Origin: an uncultured Blastococcus sp.
GTDB lineage: Bacteria > Actinomycetota > Actinomycetes > Mycobacteriales > Antricoccaceae
NCBI GenBank assembly: GCA_946221975.1
Contig: CAMIGT010000090.1
Span: 1 to 6,280 of the forward strand
Direction of reading: 5' to 3'
Length of the DNA stretch: 6,280 nucleotides
Part shown: in pieces, positions 1-5,117 of the stretch
How positions within the stretch are numbered: the stretch's first letter is position 1
How the letters are laid out: each line of letters opens with the position of its first letter
Notes under the pieces: generated by a model
The model's database searches: none
What the model was told of the DNA's origin: nothing
What the model saw: only the letters and a program-made list of their open reading frames with translations
Position numbers and translations under genes: made by a program

Positions 1-419
1 CGGTTGCCCTTGGAGTAGGTGCGCCCCTTCTTGGTCGGGTCGAAGTCGAACCGCTCGATCAACTCGGCCTTGCGGGTCGGTTGCGTGCCGCGCATCCGGC
101 AGAGGAGGTCGATGACCTCACCGCCGGTGAGGTTTGGCCAAAGGCTGACATCCCCTGGCACGTAGGCGATCCGTGAGTGGATTGCAACCGTGTCGGTCCA
201 CGGATCGAGTCCGAAGACCCGGGCGCTCCCGCTGGTCGCGCGCATCAGGCCAAGCAGGACGCGGATCGTGGTGGACTTGCCGGCGCCATTCGGGCCGAGG
301 AAGCCGTGCACTTCGCCCTGGTGCACCTGCATGGTGAGGTCGTTCAGGGCCGTGGAGTTGTCGAACGACTTGGTGAGGTGGTCAATCTCGACGACCTCGG
401 TATGCGTTGCGTTGTTCAT
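1..419 (-). CDS. ABC transporter ATP-binding protein, N-terminal part (cut by window edge)
   Basis: This is the nucleotide-binding subunit of an ABC-2-type transporter, expected to power export of a drug, lipid or peptide through a separate permease. It reads from ATG at 419 down to base 1, giving 139 codons of a protein usually 240-310 residues long. Visible motifs are the Walker A loop GPNGAGKST (residues 42-50), the segment IAYVPGD (about 84-90) where the Q-loop lies, and TYSKGN at the very edge, which takes the place of the LSGGQ signature. The usual Q-loop glutamine is replaced by Gly (YVPGD rather than YVPQ). From memory, YVPGD with YSKGN marks an actinobacterial subfamily of exporters that sit beside MarR/TetR-type regulators. 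Walker B and the H-loop lie outside the window. No Shine-Dalgarno precedes the ATG, but a good promoter ends 6 bases before it, so a leaderless transcript is likely. The divergent repressor gene probably controls it. The family is sure; the substrate is unknown. Confidence 0.95.
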   Translation of the reverse strand, partial: MNNATHTEVVEIDHLTKSFDNSTALNDLTMQVHQGEVHGFLGPNGAGKSTTIRVLLGLMRATSGSARVFGLDPWTDTVAIHSRIAYVPGDVSLWPNLTGGEVIDLLCRMRGTQPTRKAELIERFDFDPTKKGRTYSKGN

Positions 420-439
420 GTCTTGAGCGTACATACAAT
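412..439 (+). promoter_or_regulatory. Predicted promoter of the GbsR/MarR-type repressor gene
   Basis: TACAAT at 434-439 is a 5 of 6 match to the -10 consensus, and TTGTTC at 412-417, 16 bases upstream, is a fair -35 box. Transcription would begin near 446, inside the operator palindrome, leaving a leader of about 50 bases before the ATG at 499. The -35 box overlaps the first codons of the divergent ABC gene, so the two promoters are interleaved. The -10 is convincing; the -35 is weaker. Confidence 0.5.
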
Positions 440-454
440 TCACGAATTTGTGAA
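426..454 (-). promoter_or_regulatory. Predicted promoter of the ABC ATPase gene (leaderless)
   Basis: Read on the minus strand, TTCACA (454-449; 5 of 6 match to the TTGACA -35 box) is followed by exactly 17 bases and then TACGCT (431-426; fits the actinobacterial -10 pattern TAnnnT). Six bases then separate it from the ATG at 419, so transcription should start at or next to the start codon. The -35 box is itself the right half of the palindromic operator, so a bound repressor would block it. This is a prediction from spacing and consensus only. Confidence 0.55.
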
Positions 455-455
455 T
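438..455. promoter_or_regulatory. Palindromic operator, probably bound by the adjacent repressor
   Basis: ATTCACGAATTTGTGAAT is an 18-bp inverted repeat. The outer ATTCAC/GTGAAT half-sites match perfectly, the central AATT is also symmetric, and only the positions next to the half-sites (444 and 449) break symmetry. Size and symmetry suit a winged-helix dimer of the MarR/GbsR type. It covers the -35 box of the ABC promoter, and the -10 end and start point of the regulator promoter, so one bound dimer could shut off both genes. It lies in a locally AT-rich island within GC-rich DNA. Assigning the site to this regulator is inference from position. Confidence 0.7.
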
Positions 456-486
456 GTTTAGAACGTTGCTAGAGTTTCGGCGGAAC

Positions 487-493
487 GAGGAGG
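487..493 (+). promoter_or_regulatory. Shine-Dalgarno that fixes the repressor start at 499
   Basis: GAGGAGG lies 5 bases before the ATG at 499. An upstream in-frame ATG at 454 falls inside the operator palindrome and has no ribosome-binding site, so the 499 start is preferred. Confidence 0.8.
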
Positions 494-498
494 TGGGC

Positions 499-981
499 AT
501 GGCGCGATCGAAGCCGCCGCAACGTAACGAACGGGCAGTCACAGAGTTCATCGAGTCATTTGCCGTCATGCTGACCGAAGCCGGCATGCCGCGGATGCCG
601 TCACGGGTCTTCGCGTTGATGCTGACGCGCGACGAGACGTCAATCACCGCAGCGGAAATCTCTGCCGAGCTGCACGTGAGCCCAGCGGCGGTCAGTGGTG
701 CTGTGCGCTATCTGATCGCGACCGGGCAGGTCACCAAGGTGCGGGTCCGCGGTGAACGCGCCGACCGCTACTCGCTGGGCAATACGCCGTGGTACGAAGC
801 GATCGTCTCGCGCAACCCGCTGATGAGCGGGATGGCGACTCATCTCGAGCGCGGGGTGAAGGCGGTCGGCGCGGACACTCCGGCCGGTGAGCGTATGTCA
901 CGCACCCACGACTTCTTCGACTTCCTCAACCGCAGGATGCCTGACCTGCTTGAAGAATGGCGTACGACCCGCGGCGAGTAA
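499..981 (+). CDS. GbsR/MarR-family winged-helix transcriptional regulator
   Basis: This 160-residue DNA-binding protein is expected to act as a dimeric repressor of itself and of the divergent ABC transporter. The winged-helix domain spans about residues 25-95. The segment [20 protein letters not shown] (about 49-68) gives helix 2 and most of the recognition helix, and [12 protein letters not shown] (about 81-92) forms the wing. The [12 protein letters not shown] stretch before it (about 31-42) is typical of the GbsR-like branch, in which actinobacterial members often neighbour drug-efflux ABC genes. The C-terminal half, rich in Arg and Glu, should form the dimerisation helices; no ligand-binding residues can be named. 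A strong GAGGAGG decides the start, removing 15 residues compared with the longest reading. The gene ends 20 bases before a palindromic element and converges on the DUF899 gene. The effector is unknown. Confidence 0.9.
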   Translation: MARSKPPQRNERAVTEFIESFAVMLTEAGMPRMPSRVFALMLTRDETSITAAEISAELHVSPAAVSGAVRYLIATGQVTKVRVRGERADRYSLGNTPWYEAIVSRNPLMSGMATHLERGVKAVGADTPAGERMSRTHDFFDFLNRRMPDLLEEWRTTRGE

Positions 982-983
982 CC

Positions 984-1008
984 GAGGTCTCGGAGTCTCG
1001 AGGTCTCG
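984..1008. repeat. Short direct repeats flanking the left side of the palindromic element
   Basis: GAGGTCTCG occurs at 984-992 and again at 1000-1008, a spacing of 16 bases, with a related GAGTCTCG between them (993-1000). The second copy runs into the left arm of the inverted repeat. This may be slippage or a remnant of insertion; it is too short to say more. Confidence 0.45.
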
Positions 1009-1117
1009 ACAACGGGGCTCGTTCCTCGCCCTGCTCGACCGCCGGGGACGTGCGGCCCCCTTATCGGTGATCGAGCAGCGAGGGAGCGCTAGCGACTGAG
1101 CGCTTGTCGAGATCACC
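1002..1117. repeat. Long imperfect inverted repeat, probable dispersed palindromic element
   Basis: This non-coding segment folds on itself. The outer arms TCTCGACAA (1004-1012) and TTGTCGAGA (1104-1112) are perfect complements. The inner arms CTGCTCGA (1031-1038) and TCGAGCAG (1071-1078) are also perfect, extended by CCTCGC against GCGAGG with a two-base bulge. GGGG (1044-1047) can pair with CCCC near 1056-1060 to close the tip. The right arm carries about ten extra bases around AGCGCTAGCG. From memory, GGTCTCGACA...CTGCTCGACC palindromes recur between genes in several high-GC actinobacterial genomes, so I read this as a REP/MITE-like unit; a second copy is not in the window. It sits between convergent genes, where a strong RNA hairpin could end both transcripts. 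It has no coding capacity and no U-tract. Confidence 0.7.
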
Positions 1118-1132
1118 TCCGCCGGCCGGCAG

Positions 1133-1156
1133 GGCCTCGGGGTCTCTAGGCCTCGG
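1133..1156. repeat. Short direct repeat flanking the right side, running into a stop codon
   Basis: GGCCTCGG occurs at 1133-1140 and 1149-1156, again 16 bases apart, with GGTCTC (1141-1146), shared with the left-side repeats, between them. The second copy and the intervening bases include the stop and last codons of the minus-strand DUF899 gene, so the end of that protein may have been shaped by the repeat. Confidence 0.4.
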
Positions 1157-1832
1157 TGCCGTACTTGGCATATTCCTCGGAAGCCATGCCGCGCGTGTAC
1201 GTCGGATACTGCGGCCAGCCCTCCGGGACGTCCTGCCACTCCTCCTGCCTGCCGTAGGGCAGCAGATCGATCAGGCCGTGGAAGTAGCCGAGCTGCTCGG
1301 TGCCGCGGCCGTCGGTGTGCCAGGTGCGATAGACCTTGTCGCCGTTTCGCAGGAAGACGTTGACCGCGAAGCCGCCGCCGGGAGGTGCGCCGACGTCGGC
1401 ACCGAAGGCGCTGTCGGCGGTTGAGTACCACTCCATCGAGTTGCCCACCCGACGTTTGTAGGCCAGCGCCTCGTCGATCGGGCCTTGCGTGACAATGACG
1501 AAGCGCGCGTCGTACACCTCCAGGGTGTCATCGAGTCGGCGGAACTGCGAGGTAAACCCGGTGCAGCCGGGGCACTGCCAGTGTTCGCCGTCGAACCACA
1601 TGTGGTTGTAGACGATCAGCTGGCTCCGGTCGCCGAAGATCTCCGACAGACGCACCGGCCCGTCTTCGCCTTCCAAGACATAGTCGGGCATCTCGACCAT
1701 CGGCAGCCGCCGGCGCTGCGCGGCGATCGCGTCGAGTTCGCGGGTCGCCGCCTTCTCGCGCACCCGCAGCTCATCGAGCTGGGCTTGCCAGGTGTGCTGG
1801 TCGACGACCTCGGGTATAGCGGTATCAGTCAT
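1146..1832 (-). CDS. DUF899 family thioredoxin-fold protein (predicted dithiol-disulfide oxidoreductase)
   Basis: This 228-residue cytoplasmic protein belongs to the DUF899 family, which has a thioredoxin-like fold; its members are usually annotated as predicted dithiol-disulfide oxidoreductases without a known substrate. The N-terminal helix (about 12-42) is charged and may be coiled. There follow MPDYVLEGEDGPVRLSEIFG (48-67), the strand LIVYNHMWFD (72-81), and the redox motif C87-P-G-C90 within WQCPGCTGF. The C-terminal part has DKVYRTWHTDGRG and ends in a short acidic tail. The full length matches the family, and no signal peptide or membrane segment is seen. The ATG at 1832 lacks a Shine-Dalgarno but follows a well-placed promoter, so it is probably leaderless and independent of the gene 75 bases upstream. 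The stop abuts the repeat region. The family is sure; activity is inferred from the CxxC only. Confidence 0.92.
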   Translation of the reverse strand: MTDTAIPEVVDQHTWQAQLDELRVREKAATRELDAIAAQRRRLPMVEMPDYVLEGEDGPVRLSEIFGDRSQLIVYNHMWFDGEHWQCPGCTGFTSQFRRLDDTLEVYDARFVIVTQGPIDEALAYKRRVGNSMEWYSTADSAFGADVGAPPGGGFAVNVFLRNGDKVYRTWHTDGRGTEQLGYFHGLIDLLPYGRQEEWQDVPEGWPQYPTYTRGMASEEYAKYGTEA

Positions 1833-1838
1833 GTGGCA

Positions 1839-1866
1839 ACCGTATGGCTGCGGCGGCGTCGTCCAA
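1839..1866 (-). promoter_or_regulatory. Predicted leaderless promoter of the DUF899 gene
   Basis: On the minus strand TTGGAC (1866-1861) is followed by 16 bases and TACGGT (1844-1839, a TAnnnT -10 box), then six bases to the ATG at 1832. The -10-to-start geometry is the same as at the ABC ATPase gene. No ribosome-binding sequence is present. The rest of 1833-1907 holds no convincing terminator for the upstream reductase gene, so read-through is also possible. Confidence 0.45.
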
Positions 1867-1907
1867 CACCCCGAAGCGGCTATCGCGCAAGAACGGAGAA
1901 GTCCGGT

Positions 1908-2663
1908 TCAGCGGGCGGTGTTGCGGCGCAGGCTCCAGTAGCCGACGACATCGGCGCAGCCGTTGGGCACTCGGCGTTCGCGGCGCACATAGCTGCGCAC
2001 GTCGCGGGTTGCGGCCGCCTCGGCACTCATCCAGACGTACGGCGTACCGTCGCGCCATTCGACCGACCGCACAGCATCCGGCAGCACACTCGGGCCGTGC
2101 CCGTGCTGAGCGTTGTGGATCCACCGGACCTCGACCGCGGCACCGACATCGAGCTCCTGCTCGTCCTCCGGACCGGGCACCTCGAGCAACGCGATGGCCC
2201 GCTTGCCGGCGGGCAGCTCGGACAGGATCCTAAGTGCCGCAGGCAATCCCGTCATGTCTGCGGCGATCAGCTCCCAGTCGGTCGGCTGGTCGGCGCCGTA
2301 CCGCCCATCCGGGCCGCTGATCGCGATCCGCTCACCCGGCTGAACCCGCCGGGCCCAATCGGCAGCCGCGCCTCCCTCGTGTACGACGACATCGACCGTG
2401 AGCATCGGGGCGGCGTACTCGCGGATCGTGTACCACCGTCCCTCGCGGGGTACGTCGTCCGGGAAGCTCCAGCCTTTTCCTTGCGAGACAGGCAAAACCG
2501 CGGGCTCGCCTGCCGGCGTCGGGAGGAAGATGCGGAACCACTCGTCGGCGATGCCGGTCGACTCGTAGTCGCCCTCGACTTCCAGCTCGAGGCGTCGCAG
2601 GTGCGGCGTAAGCAGACTCGAACTGCGGACGTCGGCGAAGTAGGTCGAAGCGGTGCGGTCCAT
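1908..2663 (-). CDS. Siderophore-interacting protein (FAD-dependent NAD(P)H ferric-siderophore reductase family)
   Basis: This 251-residue flavoprotein is of the ViuB/SIP type. Members bind FAD and NAD(P)H and reduce ferric siderophores in the cytoplasm to release iron. An N-terminal FAD-binding barrel (about 5-115) contains the FAD motif R-W-Y-T-I-R (76-81; family RxYTxR) and DVVVHEGGAAADWA (91-104). The C-terminal NAD(P)H-binding SIP domain begins near AADMTGLPAALRIL (134-147) and ends with the family's GYW motif, here GYWSLRRN. Two starts are possible: ATG at 2663, or TTG at 2693, which overlaps the stop of the preceding gene by eight bases and adds ten residues. I prefer the ATG; neither has a strong ribosome-binding site. 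The gene follows the molybdenum hydroxylase subunit so closely that co-transcription, perhaps with coupled translation, is likely. No siderophore synthesis or uptake gene is visible, so its partner is unknown and another reductase role cannot be excluded. Confidence 0.88.
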   Translation of the reverse strand: MDRTASTYFADVRSSSLLTPHLRRLELEVEGDYESTGIADEWFRIFLPTPAGEPAVLPVSQGKGWSFPDDVPREGRWYTIREYAAPMLTVDVVVHEGGAAADWARRVQPGERIAISGPDGRYGADQPTDWELIAADMTGLPAALRILSELPAGKRAIALLEVPGPEDEQELDVGAAVEVRWIHNAQHGHGPSVLPDAVRSVEWRDGTPYVWMSAEAAATRDVRSYVRRERRVPNGCADVVGYWSLRRNTAR

Positions 2664-2685
2664 CAGACCATTGTCCGGTGCGCGG

Positions 2686-5016
2686 TCAGTCAACCTCGTA
2701 CTGGTCGGTGATCGCCGAGGCGGGCCGGTGCATGGGCGCGGCCGCCTGAGCGCCCGAAGCGGCCGAGACGATCGACCGCCACACGCGCTCCGGAGTCAGT
2801 GGCATGTCGATGTGGCGTACGCCGAGATGGGCGACCGCGTCGATCACGGCGTTCTGGACGGCGGGGGTCGCGCCGATCGTGCCAGCCTCGCCGATGCCCT
2901 TGGCGCCCAGCGGGTTCAGCGGGGTCTCGGTGCGCTGGTCGATCAGCTCGAACGACGGCAGGTCGGCCGCGCTCGGGAACGGGTAGTCCAGGAAGCTCGC
3001 GGTCAGCGGGTTGCCGTCCTCGTCGTAGACGAACTCCTCGTAGAGCGCCTGGGAGGCACCCTGGGCGATCCCGCCGTGTCGCTGCCCGTCAAACAGCATC
3101 GGGTTGAGCACTCGGCCCGCGTCGTCGCAGGCGTACAGCGCGCGCAGCCGCGCGTCGCCGGTCTCGGTGTCGACCTCGACGACAGCCAGATGCGCGCCGA
3201 ACGGATAGGTCTGGCCCTCGCCGTTCCACACGTGGTACGCCGACAGCGGGTCGTCGGCCGTGCTGAGCTCGGCCAGCGCGACGCTGGCGTGCTCAGCGCC
3301 GCGCACCACGACGGCCTGGCGGCGTGCGTCCACCTGGAGATCGGAGACGTCGGCTTCCAGTCGCGCGGCCGCCCGCTTCAGTGCCTCTTCGACAAGATCG
3401 CGGGTCGCGGCCTGGACGGCGACGCCGCCGAGCTGCAGCGAGCGCGAACCGCCGGTGCCGCCGCCGTGCGGGATGAGATCGGTATCGCCGTGAATCACGG
3501 TGATGCGTTCGACCGGTACGCCGAGCTGGTCGCTGACGATCATCGCCCACGCGGTCGCGTGGCCCTGCCCGTGCGGCGATGTCCCCGTCAGCACGGTGAC
3601 CGAGCCGTCGGGGCGCAGCTCGACGGTCGCGTTCTCCTTGTCACCGCCGAAGGTGACCTCGACGTACGTCGAGAGCCCGATCCCCAACTGCACGCGCGCA
3701 CCGGACTCGCGGCGTGCGCGCTGCTCGGCGCGTAGCGCGTCGTACCCGGCGATCTTCAGGACCTTGTCCAGGGCGCCGGCATAGTCCCCTGAGTCGTACG
3801 TCGCCCCGCCCTTGGTGGTGAAGGGGAAGGCATCGGCACCGATGAAGTTGCGGCGGCGTACCTCTGCCGGGTCCATGCCGATCTCCGTAGCGAACAGATC
3901 GACCGCGCGCTCGATCGCGGCAGCGGCCTCCGGGCGCCCGGCGCCACGATAGGCGCCGACCGGAGTGGTGTTGGTGACGACCGACTCCGAGCGTGTCTGC
4001 AGATCGGAGATGTCATATACGCCAGGGGCCATCAGGCGGGTGCCGGACGGCAGCATCGCGCCCATCCGCGGGTAGGCGCCGGCGTCCTGCAGCACGTGCA
4101 GGCGGTACGCCGTGATCGTCCCGTCGCGGCTTCCGCCGATCGTGATCTGCTGGATCTGACCGCGACCGTGGGTCATGCCGAGCATGTTCTCGGTGCGGTC
4201 CTCGACCCATCGCACGGGGCGCCCGGCCCGCCGGGACGCGGCCGCGACGATGCTGTGCTCGGGGTCGGCGCGGAACTTCGCGCCGAAGGCACCGCCGACG
4301 TCGGGGGTGATGACGCGGACCATCTCCGGGCGGAGGCCGAGGTGGAGCGCCAGCTCGGCCTTGGCCGACTGCGCGCCCTGGTTGCTCAGCCACATCGTGA
4401 GCCGGCCGTCCTCGCCCCAGAAGCATGCTCCGGCGCGACCCTCCATCGACGCGACGGCCAGGCGTGGGTTGCGGATCTCGCGACTGACCACGACGTCGCA
4501 CTGCGCGAAGACGGCGTCGTCGAAGTCGTCGGCCGACCCGTGGGAGACCGTCACGTTGGTGCCGGCATCGGGGAAGAGCAGCGTCGTACCCTCCAGGGCT
4601 TCGCGCGGGTCGATCACCGGGTCGAGCCAGTCGATGTCGACCTCGACGCGCTCGGCGGCGTCGGCGGCCTGTGCCGGAGTCTCGGCGAGCACGATCGCGA
4701 CCGGCTCGCCTACGAACCGGACGATGTCGGTCGCCAGCGGCTGACGGTTGAAGTTGCGTTCGAGCGGCCGCATCGCGGGCGGGATCGGCAGCATCGGGAT
4801 GTCGTCGGCGGTGTAAACCCCAACAACGCCGGGCATGTCGCGCGCCTCGCGTGCATCGATGCCGCCAATCCGTCCGTGCGGGACGCTCGAGCGCACGAAG
4901 TGGGCATGCAGCGCCCCGGTGAGCCGGTCGTCTTCGAGGTCCGCGGTGTACGTCGACGTACCGGTCAGGAACCGGGGATCTTCGGTGCGCAGCACGCGCG
5001 TGCCCAGAATGCTCAC
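2686..5016 (-). CDS. Molybdopterin-binding large subunit, xanthine dehydrogenase / CoxL-like (form II) family
   Basis: This 776-residue protein is the catalytic subunit of a molybdenum hydroxylase, which oxidises an aldehyde, purine, N-heterocycle or similar substrate with water as oxygen donor. The N-terminal domain (about 1-130, opening SILGTRVLRTEDPRFLTG) is the a/b hammerhead. The Mo-cofactor domains follow, with DVGGAFGAKF (239-248), AYRGAGR (355-361), GTSPHGQGHAT (478-488) and GAKGIGEAGTIG (704-715), whose Glu710 aligns with the catalytic Glu of the family. AYRGAGR is the form II signature; true CO dehydrogenases carry AYxCSFR, so CO oxidation is unlikely. Length is normal and the gene intact. 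I chose GTG at 5016 because homologues start at SILG and a promoter ends 7 bases before it; a GTG at 5055 would add 13 residues. The usual FAD and 2Fe-2S subunit genes are not adjacent. The next gene is a flavin reductase. The substrate is unknown. Confidence 0.93.
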   Translation of the reverse strand: MSILGTRVLRTEDPRFLTGTSTYTADLEDDRLTGALHAHFVRSSVPHGRIGGIDAREARDMPGVVGVYTADDIPMLPIPPAMRPLERNFNRQPLATDIVRFVGEPVAIVLAETPAQAADAAERVEVDIDWLDPVIDPREALEGTTLLFPDAGTNVTVSHGSADDFDDAVFAQCDVVVSREIRNPRLAVASMEGRAGACFWGEDGRLTMWLSNQGAQSAKAELALHLGLRPEMVRVITPDVGGAFGAKFRADPEHSIVAAASRRAGRPVRWVEDRTENMLGMTHGRGQIQQITIGGSRDGTITAYRLHVLQDAGAYPRMGAMLPSGTRLMAPGVYDISDLQTRSESVVTNTTPVGAYRGAGRPEAAAAIERAVDLFATEIGMDPAEVRRRNFIGADAFPFTTKGGATYDSGDYAGALDKVLKIAGYDALRAEQRARRESGARVQLGIGLSTYVEVTFGGDKENATVELRPDGSVTVLTGTSPHGQGHATAWAMIVSDQLGVPVERITVIHGDTDLIPHGGGTGGSRSLQLGGVAVQAATRDLVEEALKRAAARLEADVSDLQVDARRQAVVVRGAEHASVALAELSTADDPLSAYHVWNGEGQTYPFGAHLAVVEVDTETGDARLRALYACDDAGRVLNPMLFDGQRHGGIAQGASQALYEEFVYDEDGNPLTASFLDYPFPSAADLPSFELIDQRTETPLNPLGAKGIGEAGTIGATPAVQNAVIDAVAHLGVRHIDMPLTPERVWRSIVSAASGAQAAAPMHRPASAITDQYEVD

Positions 5017-5023
5017 GGGGGCA

Positions 5024-5052
5024 AGTCTTTCGTAATTGCAAGGAGCCTTCAA
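5024..5052 (-). promoter_or_regulatory. Predicted leaderless promoter of the molybdenum hydroxylase gene
   Basis: On the minus strand TTGAAG (5052-5047) is followed by exactly 17 bases and AAGACT (5029-5024), then seven bases to the GTG at 5016. The -35 is fair and the -10 weak (3 of 6), but spacing to each other and to the start codon is ideal. It supports the 5016 start, because a 5055 start would place these boxes inside the coding region. Confidence 0.4.
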
Positions 5053-5076
5053 CACGAATGGCTGTGAAGCCGTCGG

Positions 5077-5082
5077 TAGTCT
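5077..5082 (+). promoter_or_regulatory. Possible -10 box for the CoA-transferase-like gene
   Basis: TAGTCT fits TAnnnT and would start transcription near 5089, giving a leader of roughly 30 bases with the ribosome-binding site inside it. No clear -35 box lies 16-18 bases upstream, so this is weak. I see no good palindrome in the 101-base divergent region 5017-5117. Confidence 0.3.
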
Positions 5083-5104
5083 CAGGAATCAGCCACCGCC
5101 TTCC

Positions 5105-5110
5105 GAGAGG
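5105..5110 (+). promoter_or_regulatory. Shine-Dalgarno of the CoA-transferase-like gene
   Basis: GAGAGG ends seven bases before the ATG at 5118, a normal spacing, and sets the start of an open frame that runs off the right edge of the window. Confidence 0.7.
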
Positions 5111-5117
5111 ACCCCCG

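Noticed and set aside
454..498. Upstream in-frame ATG for the repressor
   Set aside because: It lies inside the operator palindrome, has no ribosome-binding site, and the added residues do not resemble the family's start; GAGGAGG supports 499.
982..1145. CRISPR array or insertion sequence in the repeat-rich gap
   Set aside because: There are no regularly spaced repeats of CRISPR length and no transposase. The structure is a single inverted repeat with short flanking repeats.
1485..2711. 408-codon open frame on the plus strand
   Set aside because: It lies antisense to the siderophore-interacting protein and DUF899 genes, spans the gap between them, and encodes no recognisable domain, only Arg/Asp/Val-rich low-information sequence typical of GC-rich shadow frames.
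3934..3954. Annotation as CO dehydrogenase CoxL (form I)
   Set aside because: The active-site loop is AYRGAGR, not the AYxCSFR that marks true CO dehydrogenases.
5017..5055. GTG at 5055 as start of the molybdenum hydroxylase
   Set aside because: The 13 extra residues are not typical of the family, which begins near SILGxRV, and this reading would place the predicted promoter within the gene. It remains a possible alternative.
2653..5067. Long plus-strand open frames (2653-3735 and 4096-5067)
   Set aside because: Both are antisense to the molybdenum hydroxylase gene, whose motifs and full length prove the minus-strand reading. No ribosome-binding site or family motif was seen.
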